Made by a program: the position numbers and the translations under genes
Notes under the pieces: generated by a model
Database searches by the model: none
Told to the model about the DNA's origin: nothing
What the model saw: only the letters and a program-made list of their open reading frames with translations
Shown here: positions 1 to 11,597 of the stretch, in pieces
Layout: the number at the start of each line of letters is the position of its first letter
Numbering within the stretch: the first letter of the stretch is position 1
Assembly: GCA_002778195.1 (NCBI GenBank)
Contig: PCDI01000001.1
Coordinates: forward strand, 62,001 to 126,000
Source: Raffaelea ambrosiae
Lineage: Eukaryota > Ascomycota > Sordariomycetes > Ophiostomatales > Ophiostomataceae
Direction of reading: 5' to 3'
Length of the DNA: 64,000 nt

Positions 1-264
1 GTTCTGACAGGCATTGCGGATCTTCTCTTCTACATTCCCGTAGCCAATCTAATGGCAGGTCCGGGAAGAGTCCAGACAACCGCAGCCGGAAGTTACGGAC
101 TTTTAAATGGGACCTTAGGCTCTGGCACCGAGTCTGTCAAAATTAGTGTCTTTGAGAACACACCCCTAGCTGGCTTAGTGACATTTTTCACATCTCCAGC
201 TATTGTTGGTTTGTTCCTTCCTATCTTCCATCAACTGATCGACACTGTTTTGCTCGCATTCTAA
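1..264 (+). other. Open reading frame entering from the left edge, unrecognised
   Basis: A frame open from the first base runs 87 codons to a TAA at 262-264. The predicted tail is hydrophobic (about the last 35 residues) and the middle is Gly/Ser/Thr rich. I do not recognise a family. It could be the last exon of a gene lying mostly outside the window, or chance. It sits directly before the DUF427 remnant but in a different frame and without homology to it. Confidence 0.2.
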
Positions 265-274
265 AGAATAGTAG

Positions 275-682
275 GCCGAAGACGAGACGCTGCTGGGATC
301 TTACCCCAAAGATCCACATAATGTCGAACGCCTCGCAGCGAGTCGCGAAATACGTATCGAAGTTCATGGAAAGATCGTCGCTCGGAGTTCCCGTAGTGTT
401 TTTGTATATGAGACCGTTTTGCAGGTTCGTTGCTATTTGCTACCCACGTCAGTGACGGACTGGAGTCTTCTACAGCCAAGTGAGACGTCTTTATACTGCC
501 CCTACAAAGGACAAGCCCAATATTACGATCTGAATGTAGGCGAACGGCATATCTCTAACGCAGTGTGGTATTATTCATGCCCGGCATAAGAATCGCTAGC
601 GATCAAAGGACAAAAGCTGGATGTATTTGTAAGTGGAAAGAAGGTGATACCTCCAACCGATGAAACTGGAGGCACCACCTAG
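275..682 (+). pseudogene. DUF427-domain protein, truncated and interrupted
   Basis: Frame 275-589 translates to a sequence typical of the DUF427 family (small, mostly beta proteins of unknown function in bacteria and fungi). It shows DETLLGSYPKDP, then a strand with IRIEVHGKIVARS, then VYET, and the hallmark YCPYKGQAQYYD followed by AVWYY. The frame hits TAA at 587-589, where the family normally continues with a His-Glu pair. It then resumes in the same frame with ESLAIKG and LDVFVSGKKV and ends at TAG 680-682. About eight residues usual between those two blocks are missing. No start codon or N-terminal half is visible; the segment follows AG at 273-274, which could be an old splice acceptor. 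The premature stop, internal deletion and missing N-terminus indicate a dead gene. The family call is from recognised motifs, not a search. Confidence 0.72.
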
Positions 683-1326
683 TCAATGAGCCTCCAGATA
701 TCGTGATAAATACCAGGGCCCCGCTGACTTCGCCGGCCTTAAGTTTACTTTAAAATTTCAACTATCACCCATCTCACTACCTGCTATTGCATCTACTTCG
801 TATCTGTAGCCCGAAGGCAGGTTAATCGCCCGGCTGATTAATTCTCCCCATTATCGTGACGCCTAAACATGTGACAGAATAAATCATAAATCCCAGCTTC
901 TGTGTATGTGGGTTTGCCTCTGATACACTACCAAAAATCATAGATAGGAGCAGAGAAAATTATAGTTCAAGATTTGCATACAAAAAAAAATTATAGCCCA
1001 GATAGTGATCGCAATATATTTATAGACATGGAGAACGCGAGGTTGATGCCACCATTGCGAACTTTACCCCACCAATTTTATGGTGTTGTTAGACAATCCT
1101 AAATTTCCGAGCAATCACAGGTAGTCTATATATTACCGTGCACAGTAGTGAATCATCAAAAGAGGGCACAAAATCTTCAAGGTGCCCGAGGTTATTAGGG
1201 TTCGCAGAAGCCGTGCATGGTCAAATTTATGATCTACTGTGTGTGATACCTGATGTAAGAGCAGGGGCGAAGGTGTACAAGGATAATACTAAGCATCCTC
1301 CAACCAAGGCCGAGAGACGCCGGATA
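683..1326. other. Intergenic, AT-rich
   Basis: No coding signal seen. The part between about 740 and 1130 is AT-rich with short A runs. It separates the DUF427 remnant from the 3' end of DUR3. Confidence 0.4.
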
Positions 1327-3729
1327 CTACTGTGTAATGACAGTTTCAGTATTCGGCGCCTCTTTTTTTTCCGAAGGCGTTATCTCGTCGTGGGTGTCTC
1401 TGATTTGAAGCTCTGCTTGAATGGCTTTCGCCGACCGCTTGCCGCCGAGGTCCATAGCAAGTGACTTGAAAGTCTGCACCAGTGTTTGGCGGCCCTCAAA
1501 TATGGGAAAAAGGCCGACAGCAAACAACGAGCAAAAAATCCAGATAATACCCACCGTGACCCATCCAGTAAAGAATGGCTTCGAGAAGATGTAACGTGAA
1601 CCATACATTGGCATCGGCCAAAGGACCAGGAAGGAAATGCTACATCGTTGTTAGCATAAAACTAGCATTCACGGTATGCTCCCTTAAATGCTGTTTTCTC
1701 CTGATGAGACTTACGTCATAAACAGTGTTGTGGCCTTGCTAATCTTGCTTGCCCTGAGCAACTTTGTCTGCTCTTCTTCAAATTGTGATACGGGCTCTTC
1801 ACTACCACCGACAGTGTTCTCCAAATCAACACCAGCCAAATCGGCAACATCATGGTCGTCACCCCTGCGGATATTTTTCATCGACATCCAATCATACTTG
1901 TCCTAAACACTGTTGTCAGCTAACTATTTGTGACAGCAAAACAAGTGAAGTTGATGGAACCCACAAGACCAAAAATGAGAGTGAAACCCGGAATAAGAAC
2001 CAGCGGAGATAGCAGCGCCACGACATTGCCAGCAAGCATCGGGTTATTGGAGCCCGTGCATGCTACATCAAGTGAGCCGCATTCCTTCTTGGCTGTTACC
2101 AGCCAGGCGATCAAAGCAAATGCAAGTCCGAAAATAGGGGTCAATGATGCCTGTTTGTTTTTTAACATTGTAAGTTAGAGTATGTGTGTGGATCGGGAGT
2201 CTGTGGAACTTACAGCCCATTTATTTTGCCCAGACCAAGTCAGAGTCAGGGCAAGTGGCAGTACTGCAGACGAGATGATCACTCCCATCATGAGATACAG
2301 ATAGCCCATGCTGATTCCGGCATACCATAGGCCCACAGAAAAGCTGGCGATGAAGATAGCATATGCCACCACAATAACGTGGCTCATCCATACTAATCGA
2401 CGTCCACTTGCATCAGGTTTGAAATACGTCCGGTAAAGATCGTATGTGCAGATAGACGACACAGCTATGAGTTCAGAAGAAGTTGCTGATGTCACAGCCA
2501 TAAAGACGATAAGCAATGTAGCCGCAGCACCACCTTTGCCAAGAAGAGCTACCGCGGCATAGGGCAGAACCAGGCCAGCGGATACATCTGCTTCTGGCAT
2601 GCGGTTAGGGAAAGTGGGGAAGCGTGGGTTGGACTCCAAGGCAAGAGCGGCAAGGCCGAGTGTAGTCGCAGCAAGAAACGGAATAGCGAACCAACTCAGC
2701 CCACCAAGAATATAACCAGGTAAAGCATGAACAGGAGAGGCAGCAATTGCCTTGTTCCAGTATCCGTTGTCCAAAAATACGGTCCCGAAGTTCTTGCGAA
2801 TGTTAATAAAGTTGCGATGGGCATGTATGCTCATATATTTAGGACGGGCACTCACCCCTGCAATATTGATGACGAAAAAGATGCCACCCTCCTTCGAGTG
2901 CATAGTGAGATAGCTTCCACCCTCGTTCCCCGCAACCGGGTGAGCAGCAGCCGCTTTCAAGAGAAGATCGTAGACTGCTGAGGGGGACCCAAGAACATCG
3001 GATGATGCGTAAGTTGTCAGGGCAAACACGATCAAAATGATGAGAAGGATGAACGTGTGAATCCAGTCAGTGAGGATCGTGGCCTTCAGCCCGCCAACCA
3101 AAGTATAAGCAACAACCCCCAGTGGCAACAGATAGATCGCAGCAATTGTATGCATGCCTGTCAGTGCATTGACAGTGGCTGAGCCGCCAATGATGAGCAT
3201 CAGGGACACGAGGATATTGGTAACCAGACCAAAAATCAGGAAAACAAGGTGCGTAAAAGTCCCATAGCGAGCTCGTGTGATCTCCAGGAATGTATGCGCA
3301 TTAGGTGCGCGGCGTTTCAATTCAATGGCCAGAGTCGCAAACAGCAGGATCTGGACGGTAGCGCCAGAAGCATACCAGAACGGTCCGGACACGCCATAAC
3401 GGTAGCAGACAGCTGTGCTTTGGAGAAGCGTAGCAGCCCACGTCCATGATGACACGACCGCCGAACCGACAAGGCCGGACTTCACGGTGCGGCCGGCAGT
3501 GGTAAACATCTCAGATGTCTGGAGCTCGGAGTTGTACCGGCGAAGGATGAAGGTTACAAGAATCATGCCTTAACACAGGGATTTGCAATGAGTTGTCTGT
3601 CCCAGAGTTCACGTTCACGCCGTGATTATACGAAAAAAACAGAGGACTAAACTCACCCAGTGCGAAGGCTATGCCAAGACCCAGCACGACGCCGTAGCCA
3701 GCGCCCTGATTTAAAGCCGGTGCCACCAT
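1327..3729 (-). CDS. DUR3: Urea active transporter (DUR3-type sodium:solute symporter)
   Basis: Plasma-membrane urea (and possibly polyamine) importer of the SSS family. Exons on the minus strand: 3657-3729, 2856-3568, 2214-2792, 1965-2150, 1715-1902 and 1327-1639, giving 683 residues, the usual size for fungal DUR3. The N-terminus (MVAPALNQGAGYG) matches the family, as do YRYGVSGPFWYASGATVQ, NFGTVFLDNGYWNKAIAASP and ATSSELIAVSSI. There are about 14-15 hydrophobic helices and a charged cytosolic tail. Introns are 62-88 bp with GTGAGT/GTAAGT/GTGGGT donors. The 63-bp intron at 2793-2855 is a multiple of three without a stop, so retention would insert 21 residues. GATA motifs about 600-710 bp upstream fit nitrogen catabolite control (inference). 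Several other transporters share this fold, but the urea-specific blocks make DUR3 the clear choice. Confidence 0.95.
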
Positions 3730-5974
3730 AGTGGGCTATTCTTGTGTTGGACAGTATGTATATCGTAAAACCCCGAGCCAGTCTGCGTGAGGTATGGGTA
3801 TTACAAACTGGAGGCATCAGGGGGGCATTAAACAAGATAGAACCGTATTTGGTCGAGGGATGGTGTTGATATATATACACAGTTGCTGTGAACCCCAGGG
3901 CCGGCCAGCGCTCCGTCATATGTGGATCCGTTAAAGCAGACAAGTTGCATTTTGCTTCCTTCTTCCGCCAACCTACCTCGTCTAATACTAACAACTCTGA
4001 TAACAATTTTTTTTTATTTTGGGGGGGGAAAAGACATACCGCAATGGGGAGGGACCGGCAATCTCTGGCAAATCAGACGACCAGGACTCTTGGAAGGTAA
4101 TACATAGTACATATCGTTGCACATTTGTATTATGACGCGACGCAGTTCCATCCAACCAGCTCGACGCTTCTGGAGATTGAGTTCCACCGCGGATCAAAGT
4201 CGCAGGAAGATCTCTAGGGCTGCCAGGGAAGAGAGATACGACGGCGACAATGGTGCGGATGGGCCGTCCGAGCCAATCATCGATGCGGTATGTAACAACA
4301 TTCAATAACGGTATACCTGGTATGATAAGGCAGGGTAATGGTGTTTTGGATGCCAGCACAAACCAAAATGAGCCAATTGACAGAACGATTAAAATTGAAT
4401 GAGATAAAAAACAGATAAGTCGCCAAGGGGAAACGAGATAAGGCCGCGCTAAGGACGAGGTTGGTCCAGCAAAGTCCTCCCTCCAGTGGTGTGTCATATA
4501 TGCGGGACCTAGCCGTTCTCAGCCTGGGGTATACCATAGTAATATCTGGCGAGCGAAAAGAAGGCGCAAAGAAGGAAAAGAAGGACGGGGCTGCACCAGA
4601 GCTAAACCTCTCACAACCATTACCTGTTTTAACCCCATCACGCCTCCGCGCAAGCGGTCTGTCTCTTCCAAGTGCTTTGCCGCTCCGCCCCCCGTTTATC
4701 GCTTCTCAAGGTCACAGACAAGAGGAGAGCCGCCGTCTGCCATTGGATGGTGGCTATCGCAACGTTCTCAAGCGGCGCGATGTGTACAAAACACAATTAG
4801 TCGTTGACTGGTGGATCTAAGATTGGGGTAGTGTGAAACTTCTCCGCTACTGTGCACCGTATTAGTCCATGTCTATCTTACCACTCTCGCGCAAGAATCT
4901 TACGAAGAAAATCTTCTCGCTTGCCTGCAATCGGAGGACCCCGTCGACTGGCGCACCCCACGCTGACCTCTAATAGTGGTAGGGAAATAGATAACACTGT
5001 GGGGGTGATCGGTCAGTCATATCGCTGATAAACGAGGTCTACAGGTCCCCAGGTCAAGTCAGTGCTACCACCGAACCAGTTAGGTTACCTACCCCGGGCC
5101 TGCGCGGGCGATGGCCCCCAAGAATATTGGTCTGATTACCCCATGTCTTAGCCTGCGAGTGGCAACACTTGCGAGTATGTTTTCTTTCATGGCGTTCTTT
5201 TGCAAAGCTTATTGTGCTGCACAAACAGGGGCGCTTATTACGAGTACTCAGTACATTGAGAGTCACAGAATGTCTGTAATCCCGAGGTAACAAAACTGGG
5301 AAATGTTGTGAAGCTTCCTGGTCCTGTTTCGTTGGTCCTCTGGTGTCAGCCCATGCGGCTATACCCGTCTTGCAGCTGTAAACACATCTAGCCATTGCTT
5401 TTCTAGGGCCATCTGTGTTGATATTTTGATGTCAATCCAACGCGAAAAAGTGCCAACAGCGTTCTAATAGCTTTTCGTCTTCAAACGCCGAACAGCTGCT
5501 GGGAGGCTGTTTGGCCTGGAGGTCATACACGACTACTGTTGGAAGCATCTTGGAAGATTTTCTCCAAAAGAGTCCTTTCTGTCACAGCAGCATCTGTAGG
5601 CATTGACACGTACGGCGATACAGACTGACTGCTCTGTGTGATAATCCCCAATACTTTTTCAGCAGGGTCTTCGCGCAATGCTGCACATCGTTGTTTGAAT
5701 CGTTTGCATGCATGCCACTGCATTGCGGAAGCCAGCTTATTTCAGCACCACTTCAAGAGCTCTACCATGTTCAAGGCCCTATCTACTCCGAGAATTAATC
5801 CGAGAAACCCACGACGATTTCTTTTTTTCAACTTCAACCAGCTAGCTCAGTAAGGCTCTCATCTCAACACAGCATGGGAATGCAAATGCCCCTGGGAAAC
5901 AGGACATGCTGGCCCCCCAGTCCTCGACAGTAATCCAGGCCATCCCTGGCAATCCAGGCATGTTATGTACCGGC
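3730..5974. other. Intergenic between DUR3 and the GS-like gene, promoter of DUR3
   Basis: No supportable gene on either strand in 2.2 kb. It holds a T-run/G-run junction (4007-4028), a TACATAGTA copy (4101-4109), a GATA cluster (4324-4442) and one TACGAGTA copy (5239-5246). The right part is presumably the 3' flank of the GS-like gene. Confidence 0.5.
4324..4442 (+). promoter_or_regulatory. Cluster of GATA-factor sites upstream of DUR3
   Basis: GATAAG at 4324-4329, 4414-4419 and 4437-4442 and GATAAA at 4403-4408 lie within 119 bp, 595-713 bp upstream of the DUR3 start. AreA/NIT2 GATA factors activate nitrogen-scavenging genes through HGATAR pairs (established). Control of DUR3 by these particular sites is inference from position. 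Confidence 0.45.
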
Positions 5975-7643
5975 TTACACAGTCTCTATATACCGCCGTA
6001 CTTCCCTAAGAAACAATGTTGTTAGTAGTGTCGTTAACGAAGTAAACATTCTCTTCCCCTTAATTGTTTCTGACTGCCCACTCACCAGTCTGTCACAGCT
6101 TCATTCCAAAGCCGGATCTCATGTTCTCGTGTTCCGCTGTAATGATCAACAAATTCATCGCCAAGGACCTCCCGGGCGATGCTCTTTGGACTAGCAAAAC
6201 GGTCAGTTGCCTCACGCAAGCTTCGTGCCAATCGCATCCCGGAGTCTGTCACCCCACCGACACCGTCACCCTTCCCGAGGGGGGGGCAGGGAATGTCCAA
6301 CTGCTTTTCTACGCCATGCCACCCAAGCCCAAGAACAGCTGCGAGGACAAAGTGTGGGTTGGTATCAGCGCCAGCAACACGGATTTCAAACCGCGTTGCG
6401 CCAGGCTTTGAAGTCGGCGGAGCAATCAATCGAATGGATGCCTGTCGATGTTCTAGCCCCCACGAGACTGTGACCGGAGCCCAGAAATTTTCCACCAAAC
6501 GTTTGTAGCTATTGATTGTAGGTGCTACTAGAGGCATGATATCTGGCAATCCATCGAGAAGTCCGGCAAGAAAATGGCGACCCAAGTCAGATAGATTGGC
6601 AATATCAGGCCAGGCAGCATTCGTGTCTGGTGATTCGCGAGCGAGCAGATTCTTTCCAGTCTTCGCATCCACCAGAGAGATATGAACGTGGCCACTGTTT
6701 CCAGGTAATCCCTGTCGTGGCTTAGCCATAAAGCAAGGTGTTATGCCGTATTTTGAAGCCACAGATTTGACGGTGAACTTAAAGAGACTGGCCCGGTCCG
6801 CCATCTCTCGAATCTCTCCAAACTCTAGAGCCGCTTCGTAGACGCCTGGCCCACTCTCTGTATGCCAACCTTCGATAGGACAGTTGAATTTGCCACAAGT
6901 TTCAAAAATGTCGTAATAGTAGTCCTTATTTTCTGCCGTTCGAGTTAAGCTGTATCCAAACATTCCTTCGGTAAGGGGTGGTAAGGACTGCGGCGTGTTG
7001 TTGGCGAGGTAAGCGGCCACAGAAGGGTGCCGTGATGTGGCCGGATTGTTGGATGGTGCCAGAAAATGAAAGAACTCGTACTCAACTGTTAAATAAACAT
7101 GTTGGTAAATAAGCATGCCCCTTTCGGCCTTGCATACCATAACAAGAGCCTTAGGTGGGTGGGTGTTCGGGGGGGAGGGGGGGGGGGGGGCAGGAGCGAG
7201 CACAACATACCTCCAGCCATGGCGCCATATCCTTTACGATCCAGCTTTCCGAGTTGTGTAGCGAGAAGACCGCGGGGGCAAGCTGAGACAGGCTGCTTGG
7301 TATCGGGATCGAAGAAGTGAACCAGGAAGAAAGGTACGTTGTCCTCCCACGGGATGCGCCGGAAGGTTTGCAGGTCAGGAACGGCTAGGAGATCGCGATA
7401 CCCGGTTTCTTTGTTGCTGATCTTCAGCTCACTGAAATATGTCTGGTCGTGCATGTCCCAGCCAAAAATCACAGAGCAAAATCCAAAGCCGGCCGTGGCT
7501 ATGGAAAGAAACTTGGCTTTGGACACAAGTTTGCCCCGCAGCATGCCATCCACGTCTACACCCGCCAGTTTGACTTTATTGTCGTGGAGCAGCAGGCCTG
7601 GAAGCTGCTCGGCGGTGATGTTATTTGGTGTCGCGTCAGCCAT
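5975..7643 (-). CDS. Glutamine synthetase-fold gamma-glutamyl ligase
   Basis: Member of the glutamine synthetase / gamma-glutamyl ligase superfamily, which joins glutamate to ammonia or an amine with ATP. Exons: 7211-7643, 6086-7085 and 5975-6005, giving 487 residues. The N-terminal beta-grasp part includes LAGVDVDGMLRGK. The catalytic barrel contains VEYEFFHF, EGWHTESGPGVYEAAL (Glu ligands), HVHISL (His-x-His), LVENFWAP and IRLIAPP...ATRFEIR. The last exon is only 31 bp; it restores the usual family ending WEVRRYIETV, and without it the protein would end at a TGA within the splice donor. The substrate is not predictable: it resembles the fungal GS-like/FluG C-terminal and gamma-glutamyl-amine ligase group rather than housekeeping glutamine synthetase (about 360 residues). 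It is divergent from the SDR at 8438 and lies beside a urea transporter, suggesting nitrogen-compound metabolism. Confidence 0.88.
7169..7190. repeat. G-run inside the first intron of the GS-like gene
   Basis: Seven Gs, one A and fourteen Gs on the plus strand, i.e. an uninterrupted C-rich pyrimidine tract in the sense of the gene, 20 bp inside the donor of the 125-bp intron (7086-7210). Length is likely polymorphic or prone to sequencing error. Confidence 0.8.
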
Positions 7644-8437
7644 GGCTGCAATGCTTTGGGGGGTTGCTCCTTAGAAAAAAGGTTAGGGGGTTGCGGGAAT
7701 GCCTAACAGGAAAGAGGTGATCGATGCGTGAGAAGACCCAGACGGTCGATTCTGGTACTAGAAGTACGAAACATTTGATTAGATAACCGGTAGTTCCTCA
7801 CAAGAAACAAAGGAGGGGGCCGACACAGGAGTCGCTGCAAGATAAGGCATTGATAAGAATGCGAGAAGACTGTACCTATCCAGAATAAGAAGGTGCAAAC
7901 AGGAGTACGAGCAAGAATAAACTAACTAGTTATTACTTGACAATCCTCACAGTGTGATTCTTTGGCTGTCTGCAATGTCTTTTGCCGCAAAGTCATGCAC
8001 TGTAACCATCCGACTTTTTTATCTTACCGTGCATTTCATTTCACAATGTACCAAATCTGCTCAATACCATGGAAGAATGCAGGGGAAATTTTTTCGAATC
8101 TTCCAACAGCATGGTCCACCCGCATGTGTGGTACTATCTACAATGGTGGATGTCCGAGTCTACGCGCCGCTGTCGGACTTTACCACTCTAGGAATTGTTT
8201 CCTTCCACCCTTTCTTTTGCTACGGTGTAGTTAACGACTTGCATGCTGTGTTGCGGGTTGCCACGAACAAACCTGCTTGCCCCGCTGGTTAGTGGCAGCC
8301 CCTCCTCCTTCCGCTCATATCTGAGTAACGCAAAACTTCTACAAATACACGATGGACAGACACTGAACAGAGAAAGAGCAAGGAACACATTAGCAAACCA
8401 CGCCAGCTCTGCCAAAACCAGAGCCCGAAGTCACGAA
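7644..8437. promoter_or_regulatory. Divergent promoter between GS-like gene and SDR, with GATA sites
   Basis: No gene seen in 794 bp. GATAAC (7782-7787), GATAAG (7841-7846 and 7852-7857) and an inverse GATAG (7876-7880) cluster about 140-235 bp upstream of the GS-like start. Two GATAAG sites 5 bp apart are a classic arrangement for AreA/NIT2-type regulators. Use by these genes is inference. Confidence 0.45.
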
Positions 8438-9508
8438 ATGGGCTCCAATACTGAATCAAGAGGCCGTTTGAAGGGCAAAAACGCCATCGTCACGGGCGCT
8501 GCTGGGTAAGGCTTCCTGTAGCGGGCCAGACATGGAACTGCATCTGTGTGTAGGGTGTTGACAACTATTGACACGGGATCCAGAGGAATTGGCCTTGAGA
8601 CATCGATTCTCTTTGCGAAAGAGGGGGCCAATGTCTTAATGGCCGACATCTCCGCCCCAGCTATCGAAAAGGCTCTCCAGAAAGTCAAATTTCTTGTTCC
8701 CAACGCTCCCCGAGTAGAGACCATCGTCAGTCCTCCTTCTTTCCCGTTTTCTTGACTCTGGACCCCTGTCGGGCCTGATTCAACCCGAATGCGTTTCTGA
8801 GCTTGACATACATAGCTGACCGGCTGTATCACCGCTATTTTTGCAACCCGATCCTAGGTCTGTGATGTTTCGAAAGAGTCCCAAGTCCAGGCCATGGTGG
8901 AATCCCTCGACAGTTGGGGCGGTGTCGACGTCATCTTCAACAATGCCGGAATCATGCATGCCAAAGACGACGACGCTGTCCAGACTCCCGAGGATATCTG
9001 GGACCTGACACACAATATCAATGTCAAGGGTGTTTGGTTTGGCTGCAAACATGCCGTGTTATCTTTACGGCGGCATAGCAAGAAGTGTGGATCCGTCATC
9101 AACACGGCTTCTGTCGTGGCTCTCGTTGGTTCCGCAACGCCGCAACTGGCATATACTGCCAGCAAAGGCGCCGTTCTGGCACTGACTCGCGAACTGGCTA
9201 TTGTGCATGCCCGAGAAGGTTTCCGATTCAACTCTCTTTGCCCTGCCCCCTTGAACACACCGCTGCTGCAGGACTGGCTTGGCGATGACAAGGCTAAACG
9301 GGCACGCCGAGAGGTGCATTTCCCGACTGGCCGCTTCGGTGAGGCGGTGGAGCAGGCGCAGGCTGTGCTGTTCCTGGCTTCCGACGAGGCCAGTTTTGTA
9401 AACGGGCATGATATGGTCGTCGACGGTGGCATGACCAAAGCTTATGTCACACCAGAGGGGCCCGCTGCTGATGCACCTGTGAACAATGCCTTGAGAGATA
9501 CACTTTAA
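8438..9508 (+). CDS. Short-chain dehydrogenase/reductase, classical type
   Basis: NAD(P)-dependent oxidoreductase, cytosolic by lack of a signal. Exons 8438-8505, 8584-8725 and 8858-9508, 286 residues. The Rossmann nucleotide motif reads TGAAGGIG across the first intron. NNAG, a Ser in the NTAS block, and the catalytic Tyr and Lys of YTASK are present. The C-terminus has the usual SFVNGHDMVVDGG. The acidic residue after beta-2 (MADIS) suggests a preference for NAD(H) (family rule, inference). The substrate cannot be named; similar fungal proteins are annotated as levodione or dichlorocyclohexadienediol dehydrogenase-like. It is divergent from the GS-like ligase and may act in the same pathway, and it converges with the methylisocitrate lyase gene 177 bp away. 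Confidence 0.9.
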
Positions 9509-9685
9509 ATCGGTTACACCAATATCCGGCCCCAGGACAGTAATTGTTTCTGGGTGGTACAATTGCTGTCTCGTCATAGATGCCGATTATTACATGCTTT
9601 ATTGCGTGATTCCCCTACTGGACAAAAAGTCCAGTAGTAAAGAAAATAAAATCTAGATGCAAACTATATAACTGCTATTACTGGA

Positions 9686-11597
9686 TCAGTTAAATTGGCC
9701 CTCTGTGTTTCCTTCGCCCATGCTCTTACTGCTTGAACTCCCACTCTGGATGGCCCCAAGAATTCCGTCAATGTAGCTAGCTCCACTCCATTTCTGATGA
9801 GTGAGTACGTCGCAGCCGATTTCCTTCTCTGGCCGTTGCACCAGGTTCACGTATGCCAACATGCCGTCCTTCTGAAAGCCGCGTGCCAGTTCACATGTAG
9901 CAGCGGCCGTTGTGTGAAGGCCGGCCAATGAAACAAGCTGCAGCACGAAGCCTTCCCGCGCGATGTCCCAGATAAATGATCGCAGCGTATCCTCTGAAAA
10001 CCCATGGGCCATCCAATTGAACGATGGCGACAGGTTGTATACCAAACCCTTGCCTGGATGTACGCTGCGCACCTCGCGTCCAAGTTTTGCAGCCACTGGC
10101 ACGGAAGGATCACCCGTCTCCACCCACAACAGGTCAGCATAAGGAGCGAATGCCAAAGCTCGTTTCGTCGCCGCGGACATGCCAGCTCGGTAATGGTAGA
10201 ATCCTTCTCTGGTACGAGGCACATCCCAATTGAAGTACACTTCTTGACCAGCTGGCAGATAATTGTTCGCCAAAGAACGGCGCTCAGTAATGCCCATATT
10301 TCGGTTGGCGGCAACGGAAGTCTCGTAGGCGGCAATGTCTGTCTCCGAGACTCCTTCCGCTCGAAGATGAGCAACAGCGGCTTCGTCAAAGGTCATCAAT
10401 CTGGTATTCTTGACCCACTTGGCCTCATACGCGTCGATCTCTGGGCCAGAAACGCCACGGGCCTCCATGGCTTGCAGCGTCTCGGCAAGAGGCGTAGCAT
10501 TGGGGTCAGAGACACCAAGGATGAATTCGTGGTCCCGCACGTCAATCGCAGAGCTTATGAGCTTCCCAGACTCGGAATCAGTACGTGCAATAACAAGATT
10601 CTCTGTGCCCATAACATCCCACTGGAAACGCGCTGCCACAAGGCGGTTGATATGCTCGCCAACGGGTACCAGGACCTTTCCTGCCAGGTGACCGCACTTC
10701 TTGCCACCATGTAGCTGGTCTTCGAAATGTACGGCAGCCGCACCATTTTCGGCAAACAGCTTAGCCAATTTCAGGACCGCTGAGAGGCCACCATGGCCCG
10801 TATCGCCATCAGCCACAATGGGACGCAGGTAGTCAACGTACGGTGTCTGCGATCTCTGTTCAGCTGTCATCTTTCGCCGGATGTCCCACTGTTTGCGATC
10901 ATGCATGCTCTGGGCCTTTGCCATTCTCTGAACTTGATTGGGAACTGTGTTGTAAGGATAGTCGCCAAAATCCGGTGATACTTCGTTGGTAGTTGTGAGA
11001 ACAGACGAGCAGGCCCAGCCGGAAATGTAGAGGACTTCTTGGTGGGGAGCCTGCTGCGTCATCTGTACGGGGTCGATGGCGCCGACTGTGGTTGATGTCA
11101 CAAATTATGTCAGAAGTCTTTGTACACCAGCACACTTTGATTGAGGTCTCATAGTAGGGCTATTACGTACGTGTGTGAACAGGTTCTCCTTTGGCCTCGC
11201 GATCGCGGATCAGGTTCCAAAGCTTCCGCGCCATAGTCGAGCTAGGATATAACTGCATTTGCGAGCCCCGCTTGGAGACAATGTCGTCTGCCGTGTATGG
11301 CCGCTTGATGCCAGCAAACCGTGGCGTGGCCCACCAGGCTTGTACATCCTTTACTTGCTGGCCATACAAGACATCCTCAGCGGCGCCGGCCTTCTCGACC
11401 TCGGGAAGTAGCTGGAATGCATCAGAAGGAAGGCTCGCTGACAACGGCGGTGTCATGGATGGAGGAGGTGCCATCTGCCTGCAGACAGTCGTCGAGAAAA
11501 CCCGGACTGGGTGGGTGTTGAAGGCGCTGCTTTTCTGAGAGATCCCGGCCGAGATTATTCGCCTGGGAGCTGCCTGTGACACAGCGCGACGCAGCAT
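9686..11597 (-). CDS. mclA: 2-methylisocitrate lyase, mitochondrial
   Basis: Last step of the methylcitrate cycle: cleaves 2-methylisocitrate to pyruvate and succinate, so that propionyl-CoA can be used and detoxified. Exons 11171-11597 and 9686-11085, 608 residues; the 85-bp intron is phase 1 and joins VHT to LGAIDPVQMTQ. The first about 40 residues are Arg/Ser rich without acidic residues (MLRRAVSQAAPRR), a mitochondrial presequence. There is no peroxisomal SKL at the C-terminus (it ends GQFN). The catalytic loop carries the isocitrate lyase superfamily signature KKCGH, followed by the metal/substrate blocks VIARTDSE and NLSPSFNW. Glyoxylate-cycle isocitrate lyase (about 540 residues, no presequence) is the main alternative. 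The presequence, the length and the head-to-head 2-methylcitrate synthase favour methylisocitrate lyase. Confidence 0.88.

Noticed and set aside
10004..10714. 236-codon plus-strand frame inside the methylisocitrate lyase gene
   Set aside because: Antisense shadow of a conserved coding exon.
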